Assembly (NCBI GenBank): GCA_050012855.1
Contig: JBEKGJ010000015.1
Location: forward strand, 25,093 to 89,092
Origin: JAJXZJ01 sp050012855
GTDB lineage: Bacteria; Verrucomicrobiota; Verrucomicrobiia; Limisphaerales; J093
Length of the DNA: 64,000 nucleotides
Reading direction: 5' to 3'
The first letter of the stretch is position 1. Every line of letters begins with the position of its first letter. The translations under genes were made by a program, and so were the position numbers. This document shows, one piece after another, positions 1-8,656 of this stretch. The notes under the pieces were generated by a model. The model was given only the letters and a program-made list of their open reading frames with translations. It had not been told where the DNA came from and ran no database searches.

Positions 1-723
1 GAGGCCGCGGTTTACCTTCCGCACCGCCTGGGCGCCGGCTTCCGGGACACTGTCATCCTGGCCCTCGATGTTGTAATCGTCCTCGGCCTTGACGTCAGGC
101 ACGGGAGCAAAGAAGAACATCACCGCCAGGATGAGCACTGCCACCGCCACGCCCGCGTAGGGAATCCAGAGGGTCTGCGAGCCGGTGCTGTGGCCGGAGG
201 TGTCCTTGCCGTAGAAGAAAAGGGTGCCGGCCATGGGGCCGAGGATCCAGCCCACACCGTTGCAGGATTGGGCGGTGTTGATGCGCGTGGCGGCGTAGCG
301 CGACGGCCCAAGCACGGTGGTGTAAGGATTGGCCACTGTTTCCAGGAACGTCAGGCCCGAGGCGACGACGCAGACGCCGAGCAGGAAGGCCCAGAAGGCG
401 GCGATCTTGGTGGCGGGGATGAACCAGAACCCACCCACCGCGACCAGGAGCAGGCCGGCAATGATGCCGCCTTTGTAGCCCAGGCGCGTCGCCAGCCATC
501 CCGCCGGCAGCGACATGAGGAAATAGCCCATCCAGTGCGCGAATTGCACCCAGGCCGATTGCGAAAGGCTCAGGTGCAGCTCTTCCTGGAAGTGCTTGTC
601 CATCACGTCAATCATCCCGTTGCAGAATCCCCAGAGGAGAAACAGCGAACTGACGAGGCAGAAGGTGAAAAACACATTCCTGCCGTCGGGCAGGACGAAC
701 ATGCCCTGTGGTTTGGTGTTCAT
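1..723 (-). CDS. MFS sugar:H+ symporter, FucP-like, 3' end outside window
   Basis: The minus-strand frame opens with ATG at 723 and runs 241 codons off the window edge, so the C-terminal half is missing. The visible part has about six hydrophobic segments. Around residues 123-142 it reads GLTFLETVANPYTTVLGP, followed by RINTAQSCNGVGWILGP, which is the signature of the FHS group (L-fucose or glucose/galactose:H+ symporters) of the major facilitator family. The expected role is proton-coupled uptake of a monosaccharide across the inner membrane. A GH29 fucosidase gene at 20881-22362 would fit fucose as substrate, but it is 20 kb away and glucose or galactose are equally possible. No clear Shine-Dalgarno sequence precedes the start. 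Confidence 0.85.
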   Translation of the reverse strand, partial: MNTKPQGMFVLPDGRNVFFTFCLVSSLFLLWGFCNGMIDVMDKHFQEELHLSLSQSAWVQFAHWMGYFLMSLPAGWLATRLGYKGGIIAGLLLVAVGGFWFIPATKIAAFWAFLLGVCVVASGLTFLETVANPYTTVLGPSRYAATRINTAQSCNGVGWILGPMAGTLFFYGKDTSGHSTGSQTLWIPYAGVAVAVLILAVMFFFAPVPDVKAEDDYNIEGQDDSVPEAGAQAVRKVNRGL

Positions 724-1235
724 GATGGTTTGCAATGTTTCCGGTCGGTCAAGCGGGTTTGCCGGCGGCTAGGAATCGCGCCGGGTGCGGGTGAAGGTGA
801 CCTTGTTCCAAACACCCTGCGGCCGGCTGGGGCCGATGGGCCAGGCCCGGCGTGGCCAGGTCGGAACGGCCGGGGCCGCAGGAACTCTTTGGACATGCAT
901 AAAGCTTGCGGCGTTCGTATCGGAGTGCCGCCGCGCCGTCAAGTTTTCCGTCGGGTCGGCCACGTCCTGATTTGGCCGCGTGGGTGGCGCGAGCGGCTCG
1001 ACGTGAGCCGCAACCAGGTTGATGGATCATGGTTGAGAGTTGAGCGCGCAGCGGAGGGGGGCGGCAAACCTCGCACTCCGATCTCACGAATCCTCACCAA
1101 TTCGACACTCGAAGCTCGGACCTCGCAATTTCCGGGTGAAGCGTCTCCGCGAGCCGAGACGCGAATGCCACGAACCCTCCCAATTCGACATTCGAAACTC
1201 GAAACTCGCAATTCCCAGGTGGAGTGCCCTGCCCG
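724..1235. other. Intergenic, repeat-rich, no gene seen
   Basis: No convincing reading frame is present. The left part (724-1020) is GC-rich and featureless apart from the upstream region of the transporter gene. From about 1030 it carries a degenerate intergenic repeat made of variants of AATTCGACATTCGAAACTCG and CTCAACTCTCAACC-type blocks. These are related to 30165-30265. Confidence 0.6.
1030..1235 (-). repeat. Dispersed intergenic repeat, copy 1
   Basis: Read on the minus strand, this stretch contains GAGTTTCGAGTTTCGAATG and GAATTGGTGAGGATTCGTGA-type phrases, then GTGCGAGGTTTGCCGC and CTCAACTCTCAACC. The same order of phrases occurs on the plus strand at about 30165-30265. Within copy 1 the GAATTG-plus-GGTTCGTG phrase is itself repeated, at about 1085-1135 and 1165-1215, so the element is internally repetitive. 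No function is known to me. Confidence 0.55.
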
Positions 1236-1271
1236 CCCTCGCCGCCCGGCAATGCGATTGCTTCCCGGGCG
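1236..1271. repeat. REP-like palindromic repeat, copy A
   Basis: This GC-rich block contains GCAATGCGATTGC (a 5-bp stem with a 3-nt loop) and CCCGGG. Nearly the same 36 bases, in the same orientation, occur at 10924-10959. It lies exactly where the activase reading frame stops resembling its family. Confidence 0.65.
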
Positions 1272-1459
1272 TGCCGGCATTCGCAGCAGGCCAGGCAGCG
1301 GCTTTCGAGGACCAGCAATTCCGGCCAGGCCGACTGGCCCTCCGGATTGTGGCACCAGGCGCAGTGGAGCGGGCAGCCCTTGAGAAAGACGGTCATGCGA
1401 ATGCCGGGTCCGTCTTGGACGGAGTACCTTTGGAGTTTGAAGACGAGTCCGGTTTCCAT
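1270..1459 (-). pseudogene. Glycyl-radical-enzyme activating protein, N-terminal fragment
   Basis: From ATG at 1459 the minus strand encodes about 63 residues of a radical SAM activase: RYSVQDGPGIRMTVFLKGC, then CPLHCAWCHNPEG with the CxxxCxxC ligands of the SAM [4Fe-4S] cluster, then a cysteine-rich stretch (CLACCEC) typical of the ferredoxin-like insert. Full-length family members are roughly 250-320 residues. The match ends at about 1270, where the REP-like repeat begins, and the rest of the gene is absent. This is therefore the 5' remnant of a gene that would have activated a pyruvate-formate-lyase-like enzyme. No glycyl radical enzyme is in the window. Confidence 0.75.
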
Positions 1460-1755
1460 GCGGCCAGCGAACGCGCGGCGGCAGCGTAGCACGTCCCCGC
1501 TGCGCGTCAGGGAAAAACGCAGCCTTTGGGCGCCCGATTCTTCCGGCATCCGCAGCCGGGGAATGGCCGCAAACAGCCGGGTTTTTGGCGACAACTCTCA
1601 AGAAATCAAGGTTTTACGCAGATTCTCTGAAAGGTCGCGCGGGCGAGCCGCCCGCCGTGTTCGCCGACTCGCTGGACGCAACTCCCTTCTTTCCAACCCG
1701 CCGCGCGCTGACTACGATGCCAGCCAATGCGCATGGCTGAAACTGGAGAATTCGA

Positions 1756-4700
1756 GTGAACCTGACCGACTACCACGCGAAATACTTCGCGCATGAACTG
1801 ACGAAGCGCTGCTCGTCGGACAGCATGGAGAAGCTCGCTGGCGCGGTGGCCGGGGCACAGGTGGACTTGAATCCCCACCAGGTGGATGCTGCCCTGTTCG
1901 CCTTCAATTCGCCGCTCTCCAAAGGCGCGCTGCTGGCGGATGAAGTGGGCTTGGGCAAGACCATTGAGGCGGGGATCGTGATTTCGCAGCGATGGGCCGA
2001 GCGGAAGCGCCGGATTCTCATCATCGTGCCGTCCAATCTTCGCAAGCAGTGGTATCAGGAATTGGCGGAGGAATTCTTCCTGCCTTGCCAGCTTCTCGAA
2101 ACGAAGTCTTACAACGCCGCGATCCGGCAGGGAAATTTCCGTCCGTTCGAGCTTAAGGACCACATCCTTATTTGCTCCTACCAGTTCGCGCGCAAGCAGG
2201 CTGCCGACGTTGCTAACACACCTTGGAATCTCGTCGTCATTGATGAAGCGCACCGGCTGCGCAATGTCTATAAGCCCGCGAACATCATCGCCAATACGCT
2301 CAAACAGGCGCTCAAAAACGTACCTATACTCCTCCTCACGGCAACGCCGCTGCAAAACTCGCTGCTCGAACTTTTTGGCTTGGTCAGCTTCATTGATGAG
2401 CACGCCTTTGGCGACCTTAAGAGCTTCCGGGAACAGTTCGCCAATCTCAGCCAGGACCAGGTTTTCCAAACCCTCAAGAGCCGCTTGAAACCCATTTGCC
2501 ATCGAACGCTACGCCGACAGGTCACGGCTTACGTTCCCTTCACGAAGCGGCATCCGATTCTGGAGGAGTTCACCCCGGAAGAGAGCGAAGACCGCCTTTA
2601 CGAACTCGTTTCCGAATATCTCCGCCGCGAAAACCTTCAAGCACTTCCTTCCGGACAGCGTTCACTCATGACGCTGGTGCTGCGGAAGCTGCTCGCCTCG
2701 TCCACCTTTGCCATCGCCGGGGCGCTCACGTCCATTTCGGAACGGCTCAAGGCGAAGATCAAGAAAGAGGAGCCAGTCGAACCACTCGAAGAGGAACTCG
2801 ACAAAGACTACGAAGCGCTGAACGAAACTGCCGAGGAATGGGACGAGGATGAACCATCCGAACCGATCTCCGACGCCGACCTGCCTGCGCCGCGGCCCGG
2901 AGTTTTCTGGACCTACGTTTTGGAATGCGCTGATGGCAGCCACTACATCGGCCAGACTGATGACATGCCCCGCCGTTGGCATGAGCATCGCGTTGGGCAG
3001 GCCGCTGAGTGGACTGGACGGCACAAACCAAGGTGCGCGCTCATTGTCGAAGAATGGAAATCACGCGATGAAGCAGTCGCCCGCGAGCATTGGTCGAAAA
3101 CTGGGTTTGGGCGGGAATGGATCAAGCGGGAGAAAAAGGCGGGCCGGACGCGGCAGGCAGGCCGCGCAGCCATCGAAGCCGAAATCGCCGATCTCGACGA
3201 GTTCGCCAAGTTGGCCACGTCCATCGAGCAAAACGCCAAGGGCAAGGCGCTGGTCAAGGCGCTGGCAATCGCCTTCAAGAAAACTGCCGAACTCGGCGCG
3301 GCGGAAAAGGCCATCGTCTTCACCGAATCGCGCCGCACACAGAATTACCTGCTGCGCGTTTTGGCCGACAGTCCGTTCAAGGACGGAATCGTCCTGTTCA
3401 ACGGTTCAAACACCGACGAACGTTCGCGCGCGATTTATGCCACGTGGCAGGAGAAGCATCAAGGCACAGACCGGGTGTCTGGTTCCAAAACGGCGGACAT
3501 GCGCTCGGCGCTGGTGGATTATTTCCGCGATGAGGGCCGCATCATGATTGCCACCGAAGCGGGCGCCGAGGGTATCAATCTCCAGTTTTGTTCGCTCGTG
3601 GTGAATTACGATCTGCCGTGGAATCCGCAGCGCATCGAGCAGCGCATTGGCCGCTGCCACCGCTACGCGCAGAAACATGACGTGGTGGTGGTAAACTTCC
3701 TCAATCGCAAAAACGCCGCCGACCAGCGCGTGTATGAATTGCTGTCAGAAAAATTCCAGTTGTTCGAGGGCGTCTTTGGCGCGAGTGACGAAGTGCTGGG
3801 CGCGATTGAAAGTGGCGTGGATTTCGAGAAGCGCATCAACGACATCTACCAGCGCTGCCGCAAGCACGAGGAAATCAAGGTCGCCTTCGACAAACTTCAG
3901 CTTGAATTGAGCTTGGAGATCAACAACGCGATGACGCAGACCCGCCGCAAGTTGCTGGAAAACTTCGACGACGAAGTCCGCGAAAAGCTCAAGGTCAGCG
4001 ATGAAACTTCCAAGGCGTTCCTGAATCGTTATGAGCGTTTGCTCATGCAACTGACCCGGCACGAGCTAAACAGCCATGCCGAGTTTGTTGACGACTCATC
4101 TTTCCGCTTGAACACTTGTCCGTTTCCCGGCGACATCCCGCTCGGACTCTACGAACTGCCGCGCCGCTCCGGCGAAGCGCACCTTTACCGTCTCGCGCAT
4201 CCGCTGGCGGAGGCGATTGTTGCACAGACGAAAAACCGCGAACTCGCGCCTGCCGAAGTCCGGTTTTCATACGAGGAACACGAAGGCATCATTTCCACCC
4301 TGGAAGATTGGCGCGAACAGTCGGGATGGCTGATGGTTTCACTTTTCAGCGTTGAGTCGCTTGACCAGCAGGAGGATTATCTTTTTCTTGCTGCAACGAC
4401 CGATACCGATGCGGTGCTGGACGAGGAAACCGCAGCCCGGATGCTCACGCTCCCCGGCAAGGTGGTTGGCCCGCTCGACGGCAAGCCGCCAGACGATCAA
4501 CTCAATGTTCTGGTTGAGAAACGCAAGGCCGAGACCCAGCGCAACATTTCCGAACGTAATGCCCGCTTCTTCGAGGCCGAGACGGACAAACTGGAAGGCT
4601 GGGCGGATGATTTGAAGCTCGGCTTGGAGCGCGAACTCAAGGACCTTGACCGCCAGATCAAGGAAGCCCGACGCGCAGCCACCATCGCTTTGACGCTGGA

Positions 4701-4890
4701 GGAAAAGCTGGCGGGACAAAAGCAGATCAAAGCTCTGGAGGCGCAGCGCAATGACAGACGCCGTTCGCTTTTCGACGCGCAGGATAAAGTGGACAAACAG
4801 CGGGAAGACCTGATTGCCAACATCGAGGGGAAGCTGACGCAGCGCGTCGAACTTGAATCCCTTTTCACCCTGCGCTGGAGGCTGGCTTGA
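1756..4890 (+). CDS. SNF2-type helicase with embedded GIY-YIG nuclease domain
   Basis: 1044 residues, starting at GTG 1756 behind a GGAGA Shine-Dalgarno at 1745-1749. Helicase motifs seen: Walker A GLGKT (K68), DEAH at 163-166, LLTATP near 195, and in the second lobe ATEAGAEGINLQ and QRIGRCHR near 630, the SNF2/RapA-like pattern. Between the two lobes, about residues 384-460, lies a complete GIY-YIG-like domain: TYVLECADGS, YIG at 397-399, arginines at 406-407, and E444 in AREHW as candidate metal ligand. It most resembles small stand-alone UPF0213 (YhbQ-type) proteins. An acidic linker (about 345-380) precedes it. The C-terminal third (from about 900) is charged and probably coiled-coil. It is first in the island and probably a DNA translocase acting on foreign DNA. 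Function is inferred; the fold assignments are fairly firm. Confidence 0.88.
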   Translation: MNLTDYHAKYFAHELTKRCSSDSMEKLAGAVAGAQVDLNPHQVDAALFAFNSPLSKGALLADEVGLGKTIEAGIVISQRWAERKRRILIIVPSNLRKQWYQELAEEFFLPCQLLETKSYNAAIRQGNFRPFELKDHILICSYQFARKQAADVANTPWNLVVIDEAHRLRNVYKPANIIANTLKQALKNVPILLLTATPLQNSLLELFGLVSFIDEHAFGDLKSFREQFANLSQDQVFQTLKSRLKPICHRTLRRQVTAYVPFTKRHPILEEFTPEESEDRLYELVSEYLRRENLQALPSGQRSLMTLVLRKLLASSTFAIAGALTSISERLKAKIKKEEPVEPLEEELDKDYEALNETAEEWDEDEPSEPISDADLPAPRPGVFWTYVLECADGSHYIGQTDDMPRRWHEHRVGQAAEWTGRHKPRCALIVEEWKSRDEAVAREHWSKTGFGREWIKREKKAGRTRQAGRAAIEAEIADLDEFAKLATSIEQNAKGKALVKALAIAFKKTAELGAAEKAIVFTESRRTQNYLLRVLADSPFKDGIVLFNGSNTDERSRAIYATWQEKHQGTDRVSGSKTADMRSALVDYFRDEGRIMIATEAGAEGINLQFCSLVVNYDLPWNPQRIEQRIGRCHRYAQKHDVVVVNFLNRKNAADQRVYELLSEKFQLFEGVFGASDEVLGAIESGVDFEKRINDIYQRCRKHEEIKVAFDKLQLELSLEINNAMTQTRRKLLENFDDEVREKLKVSDETSKAFLNRYERLLMQLTRHELNSHAEFVDDSSFRLNTCPFPGDIPLGLYELPRRSGEAHLYRLAHPLAEAIVAQTKNRELAPAEVRFSYEEHEGIISTLEDWREQSGWLMVSLFSVESLDQQEDYLFLAATTDTDAVLDEETAARMLTLPGKVVGPLDGKPPDDQLNVLVEKRKAETQRNISERNARFFEAETDKLEGWADDLKLGLERELKDLDRQIKEARRAATIALTLEEKLAGQKQIKALEAQRNDRRRSLFDAQDKVDKQREDLIANIEGKLTQRVELESLFTLRWRLA

Positions 4891-4936
4891 AATGACCAGA
4901 TACCCTAACCTTCAACCCAAGCGTTGAGACTTTAAT

Positions 4937-6142
4937 ATGAAATCAGCACCCATCACCAAGATTATCATCAAGCGATTCCGGAGCTTTCGGACGGCGACAC
5001 TCGCTTTTGACAACCCGCTCTTTGTCGTGGGCCGCAACGGCTCCGGAAAAAGCAACCTGGCCGACGTGTTCGGTTTTGTTTCTGAAGCGATGGCCTCCCC
5101 GCTCCAGGCGGTGTTCGACAGGCGCGGGGGCATTGGGGCGGTGCGCAACCGAAGTTCGGGGCAACAAAGTTTCCCGCCCAATCTTGGCCTGGCTTTCGAG
5201 TTTGGTCCGGTCAACGGCCTCGAAGGCGGGCGGTTCGCCTTCGAAGTCAAGGCGCTGCCCAACTATGGTTACCGCATTGTGCGTGAACAATGCCTCGTGC
5301 GCAAAAAGGACGGGGCGCGCTGGTGGTTCGACCGGGAGGACACTTGGAAAAGCAATGTGAAGGGTCTGACGCCCGCGCTGGAACCATCCGCCCTGGCCAT
5401 GCCGCTGGTGGGTGGTGACGAACGGTTCGCCCCCATCTTCCGCGTGCTGGGAGCCATGCGCGTCTATTCCATCCAGCCCGCCACACTTCGGGAAATGCAG
5501 GATCCGGACAGCGGTGTCGCCCTCAAGCCTGACGGCAGCAACGCGGCCAGTGTCCTTCAGGAGTTGCTGCGCGGCGAAGGTGCCAGCGCGACCAAGGCCG
5601 AGATCAACCGCATCCTCGAATCCATTGTCCCGGCCACCAATGCCGTTTCTCCCAAGAAGCATGGCAACAAACTGTCCATGAGTTTCTCGCAGGAATGGGG
5701 CGAGAAGAAGAAACTGACCTTCGACGCCTTCAATATGTCCGATGGCACGCTCCGCTCGCTGGGTTTAATCATGGCGGTATTTCAAAAACCCAGCCCCAGC
5801 GTTCTTGTGATTGAGGAGCCGGAAGCCACCATTCATCCTGGCGCGCTCGGTGCGATTCTGGACCTCATCCGCAAGGCGTCAAAAACGATGCAGGTTGTCG
5901 TGACCACGCACAGCCCGGAACTGCTGGATGCCGAATGGATCACCGACAACAATCTGCGAATCGTCGACTGGCAGGAAGGGGCGTCACACCTGTTGCGGCC
6001 GTCCGAGGCCACTCGCGAAGCCATGCGTCAACATCTCATGGGAGCTGGCGAGTTGCTGCGTTCGAACGCCTTGCATGCGGAAGAACTCTTCGTCGGCGAC
6101 AACGACCTTCGTGACGGGAATCTCTTCGAAGCGCTCGTATGA
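4937..6142 (+). CDS. AAA (SMC/RecF-like) ATPase, partner of DUF4276 protein
   Basis: 401 residues, 46 bp downstream of the helicase gene. It shows an ABC-type head: Walker A GRNGSGKS at 32-39, signature-like MSDGTLRSLG, Walker B VLVIEEPEATIHPG, and the H-loop VVTTHSPELLD. This is the AAA_15/AAA_21 (OLD-like) layout without a TOPRIM domain of its own. The stop codon overlaps the start of the next gene (ATGA at 6139-6142), so the two are probably translated together and act as a complex. AAA/DUF4276 pairs are known as linked genes in defence islands. The likely role is an ATP-dependent sensor or loader for the neighbouring TOPRIM-like protein. Confidence 0.85.
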   Translation: MKSAPITKIIIKRFRSFRTATLAFDNPLFVVGRNGSGKSNLADVFGFVSEAMASPLQAVFDRRGGIGAVRNRSSGQQSFPPNLGLAFEFGPVNGLEGGRFAFEVKALPNYGYRIVREQCLVRKKDGARWWFDREDTWKSNVKGLTPALEPSALAMPLVGGDERFAPIFRVLGAMRVYSIQPATLREMQDPDSGVALKPDGSNAASVLQELLRGEGASATKAEINRILESIVPATNAVSPKKHGNKLSMSFSQEWGEKKKLTFDAFNMSDGTLRSLGLIMAVFQKPSPSVLVIEEPEATIHPGALGAILDLIRKASKTMQVVVTTHSPELLDAEWITDNNLRIVDWQEGASHLLRPSEATREAMRQHLMGAGELLRSNALHAEELFVGDNDLRDGNLFEALV

Positions 6143-6765
6143 AGCTCTATCCGATTGTCGAAGGCCACGGCGAAGTAGCAGCCGCACCGGTTCTGCTCCG
6201 CCGACTATTCGCGGAAGCGCAGTGCCACGCCATCGAAGTGGGTCGCCCCATCCGCCGTACGCAATCTCAACTGCGCAGTGAGAAAGGGATTCAGGACGGC
6301 GTGCAACTTGCATTCCTTCAACCCGACTGCGCGGCGGTCGTCATCTTGTTCGACGGCGAGGACGACTGTCCCAAGGAACTGGCCGCCAAAGTCCGGGCCT
6401 GGGCGCGCAAAGCCGCCGCCGGAAAGCCGTGTGATGTCGCCATCGCTTACCGGGAATACGAAACCTGGTTTCTGGCGGCGCTCGAATCTCTTCGCGGGCA
6501 GTATGGCATTCCCAGAAACGCCACTGGCCCGGCGAATCCCGAATCCAGACGCGACGCCAAGGGCGCGCTTGAAGAATTCATGCCTCCAGACCGGGCGTAT
6601 TCCGAAACGGGCGACCAACCCGCCATGAGTGCGGCATTCGACATGGGCTTGGCCCACCGGCGCAACCGCTCCTTCCGCAAGCTTGTGAAAGTTGTCGGCG
6701 AAGTGCTCGTACAACTTCGACAACCGCTCCCCGCCTGGCCTCCAGGTGAATGGCTGGCCGAGTAA
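6139..6765 (+). CDS. DUF4276 protein, TOPRIM-like
   Basis: 208 residues, start overlapping the previous stop by four bases. The N-terminus reads YPIVEGHGEVAAAPVLLRRL, placing E8 where TOPRIM folds carry the catalytic glutamate. ILFDGEDDCPKE follows, with D72, E74, D75 and D76 in the position of the TOPRIM DxD motif. I infer that it supplies in trans the nuclease half that OLD proteins carry fused to their ATPase. DUF4276 has no established reaction that I can cite. The length is normal for the family. It is followed 14 bp later by a dead copy of the mod gene start. Confidence 0.8.
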   Translation: MKLYPIVEGHGEVAAAPVLLRRLFAEAQCHAIEVGRPIRRTQSQLRSEKGIQDGVQLAFLQPDCAAVVILFDGEDDCPKELAAKVRAWARKAAAGKPCDVAIAYREYETWFLAALESLRGQYGIPRNATGPANPESRRDAKGALEEFMPPDRAYSETGDQPAMSAAFDMGLAHRRNRSFRKLVKVVGEVLVQLRQPLPAWPPGEWLAE

Positions 6766-6779
6766 TCTTTCCTATCCGA

Positions 6780-6926
6780 ATGTCCAAAAAGCAAAAAACT
6801 GGAACCGACGTGGATTGGGAAGGAGAACCGGCCTCGGCTTGGGCCGCGCATTTTGCTGAGAGATACGGAGAAGTCGTACCACGCGGGCACCGGGTGACGG
6901 ATCACGACCGTTTGATAACCGAATAA
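6780..6926 (+). pseudogene. Remnant of type III DNA methyltransferase gene start (mod)
   Basis: About 145 bp nearly match the first 150 bp of the mod gene at 10677, including the stretches GACGTGGATTGGGAA, CCGCGCATTTTGCTG and GACGGATCACGACC. In the frame homologous to mod it reads TWIGKENRPRL, then meets an in-frame TGA. From ATG 6780 a different frame runs to TAA 6924, because the poly-A run near the start differs by one base. The match ends at GATAACCG, close to where mod continues with its GDNLLALKAL motif. It lies between DUF4276 and DUF2130, the position a mod gene would occupy. Confidence 0.8.
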
Positions 6927-6940
6927 GCTGAAAGGCTCCT

Positions 6941-8656
6941 ATGGCGGAACCAACCATCATTTGTCCGAAGTGCAAAAATGAGATCAAGCTAAACGAATCC
7001 TTGGCCGCGCCGCTCATCGAAGCAACCCGTCAGGAATACGAAAAGCGACTCTCCCAAAAAGACCTCGATATCACCAGCCGCGAAAAATCAGTCCGGGACA
7101 GGGAGGCGGCACTCTCGAAAGCAAAAGAGGACCTCGAAAACCAGGTCGAGGAGAGGCTCAAGGGCGAACGGGCAAAGATCAGCGCCGACGAAGCCAGAAA
7201 GGCAAAAGTCGCTCTCGGCGCCGATCTAACTCAGAAGACCACCGAAATCGCCGAACTTCAAGAGGTGCTCAAGCAACGCGATGAGAAGCTGGCGCAGGCA
7301 CAGAAGGCGCAAGGCGACCTCATTCGTAAGCAACGGGAACTGGACGATGCCAAGCGAGAAATGGAACTGACCATCGAGAAACGCATTCAGGAATCGGTTG
7401 CCGCCGCTCGCGACGGGGCCAGAAAAGAGGCGGAAGAGCGGCTATCCCTCCAGGTGAGCGAGAAAGATCGGACCATCGCTAAAATGGAGGAGCAGATCGG
7501 GGACCTCAATAAACGCGAACGAGACATCAAAGATCGCGAGGCGTCGCTTTTGAAGGAGCAGAGCGCTCTTGAGCAACGAGTCACGGAAAAGATGAACCAG
7601 GAACGCGAAACAATCGCCGCCAACGAATCAAAGAAGGCCAGAATCGCCCTGGCTGCGGACATCAATCAAAAGGCGAGGGAGGTCGCCGACCTCCAGGAAA
7701 TCCTGAAACAACGCGACGAGAAGCTCGCCGCGGCCCAAAACGCCCCAGCCGAGCTCCTCAAAAAGCAGCGCGAACTTGACGACGCGAAGCGCGAACTGGA
7801 ACTGACCGTCCAAACTCGGGTTCAAGATGCGCTCGAAGAAACTCGCGGGAAAGCGCGCAAAGAAGTAGAGGGAGAACTCAACCTCAAGATCGCGGAGAAG
7901 GAACAGACCATCGCCTCGATGCAGCAGAAGATCGAAGAACTAAAGCGCAAATCTGAGCAAGGCTCCCAGCAACTCCAAGGCGAAGTGCTGGAACTGCAAC
8001 TGGAGTCCCTGCTCGCCGCCAAATTTCCCCACGACCGCATCGAACCGGTACCCAAAGGCGAGCACGGCGGCGACATCCTCCAGCGAGTCGTACTGCCAAG
8101 CGGCGTTGTATGCGGGACTATTCTTTGGGAAACGAAGCGAACCAAAAACTGGAGCGATGGGTGGCTTGCAAAGCTTCGAGAAGACCAGCGGGTGGCCAAA
8201 GCTGAGATTGCTGTGTTGGTCAGCGGCGTGCTGCCTAAAGGCGTGGACACTTTTGACCAGATTGATGGAATTTGGATTACGCATCCGCGCGCTATCTTGC
8301 CGGTGACTCTTTCCTTGCGGCAGACCCTCATCGAAGTCAATTCCGCCCGGCAGGCGAGTGAAGGCCAGCAAACCAAAACGGAATTGGTTTACCAGTATTT
8401 GACCGGCCCGCGATTCCGTCTGCGGGTTCAAGCCATTGTTGAAGCGTTTAGCGCAATGAAAGAAGACTTGGACAAAGAAAGAAAAGTCATCATGAAACAG
8501 TGGGCCAAGCGCGACGAACAAATCGAGCGCGTCATGCAATCAACCGTTGGCATGTATGGCGACCTCCAAGGCATCGCCGGTAAAACCATTCAGGAAATCG
8601 AAGGGCTGGAATTGAAAGCGTTGGAAGATGTGAAGGAAGTCGGAGGTAAACAATGA
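6941..8656 (+). CDS. DUF2130 protein: coiled coil plus PD-(D/E)XK-like nuclease domain
   Basis: 571 residues, preceded by an AAAGG ribosome site. The N-terminus has one CPKC knuckle (8-11). Residues about 43-335 are a long charged coiled coil in which a block of about 145 residues is duplicated: 43-189 and 195-334 share KQRDEKLA, KKQRELDDAKRE(M/L)ELT and EKDRTIA/EKEQTIA phrases in the same order. Residues about 348-480 look like a restriction-endonuclease fold: GEVLELQLE, EPVPKGEHGGDI (D378) and ILWETKRTKNW (E397, K399). DUF2130 is generally regarded as RmuC-like and nuclease-related. Its stop overlaps the OLD gene start (ATGA at 8653-8656), which implies translational coupling. Its substrate cannot be told from the sequence. 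Confidence 0.85.
   Translation: MAEPTIICPKCKNEIKLNESLAAPLIEATRQEYEKRLSQKDLDITSREKSVRDREAALSKAKEDLENQVEERLKGERAKISADEARKAKVALGADLTQKTTEIAELQEVLKQRDEKLAQAQKAQGDLIRKQRELDDAKREMELTIEKRIQESVAAARDGARKEAEERLSLQVSEKDRTIAKMEEQIGDLNKRERDIKDREASLLKEQSALEQRVTEKMNQERETIAANESKKARIALAADINQKAREVADLQEILKQRDEKLAAAQNAPAELLKKQRELDDAKRELELTVQTRVQDALEETRGKARKEVEGELNLKIAEKEQTIASMQQKIEELKRKSEQGSQQLQGEVLELQLESLLAAKFPHDRIEPVPKGEHGGDILQRVVLPSGVVCGTILWETKRTKNWSDGWLAKLREDQRVAKAEIAVLVSGVLPKGVDTFDQIDGIWITHPRAILPVTLSLRQTLIEVNSARQASEGQQTKTELVYQYLTGPRFRLRVQAIVEAFSAMKEDLDKERKVIMKQWAKRDEQIERVMQSTVGMYGDLQGIAGKTIQEIEGLELKALEDVKEVGGKQ

Noticed and set aside
190..1383. 397-codon plus-strand frame across the transporter gene and repeats
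   Set aside because: Runs antisense to the transporter and through non-coding repeats; composition is not protein-like.
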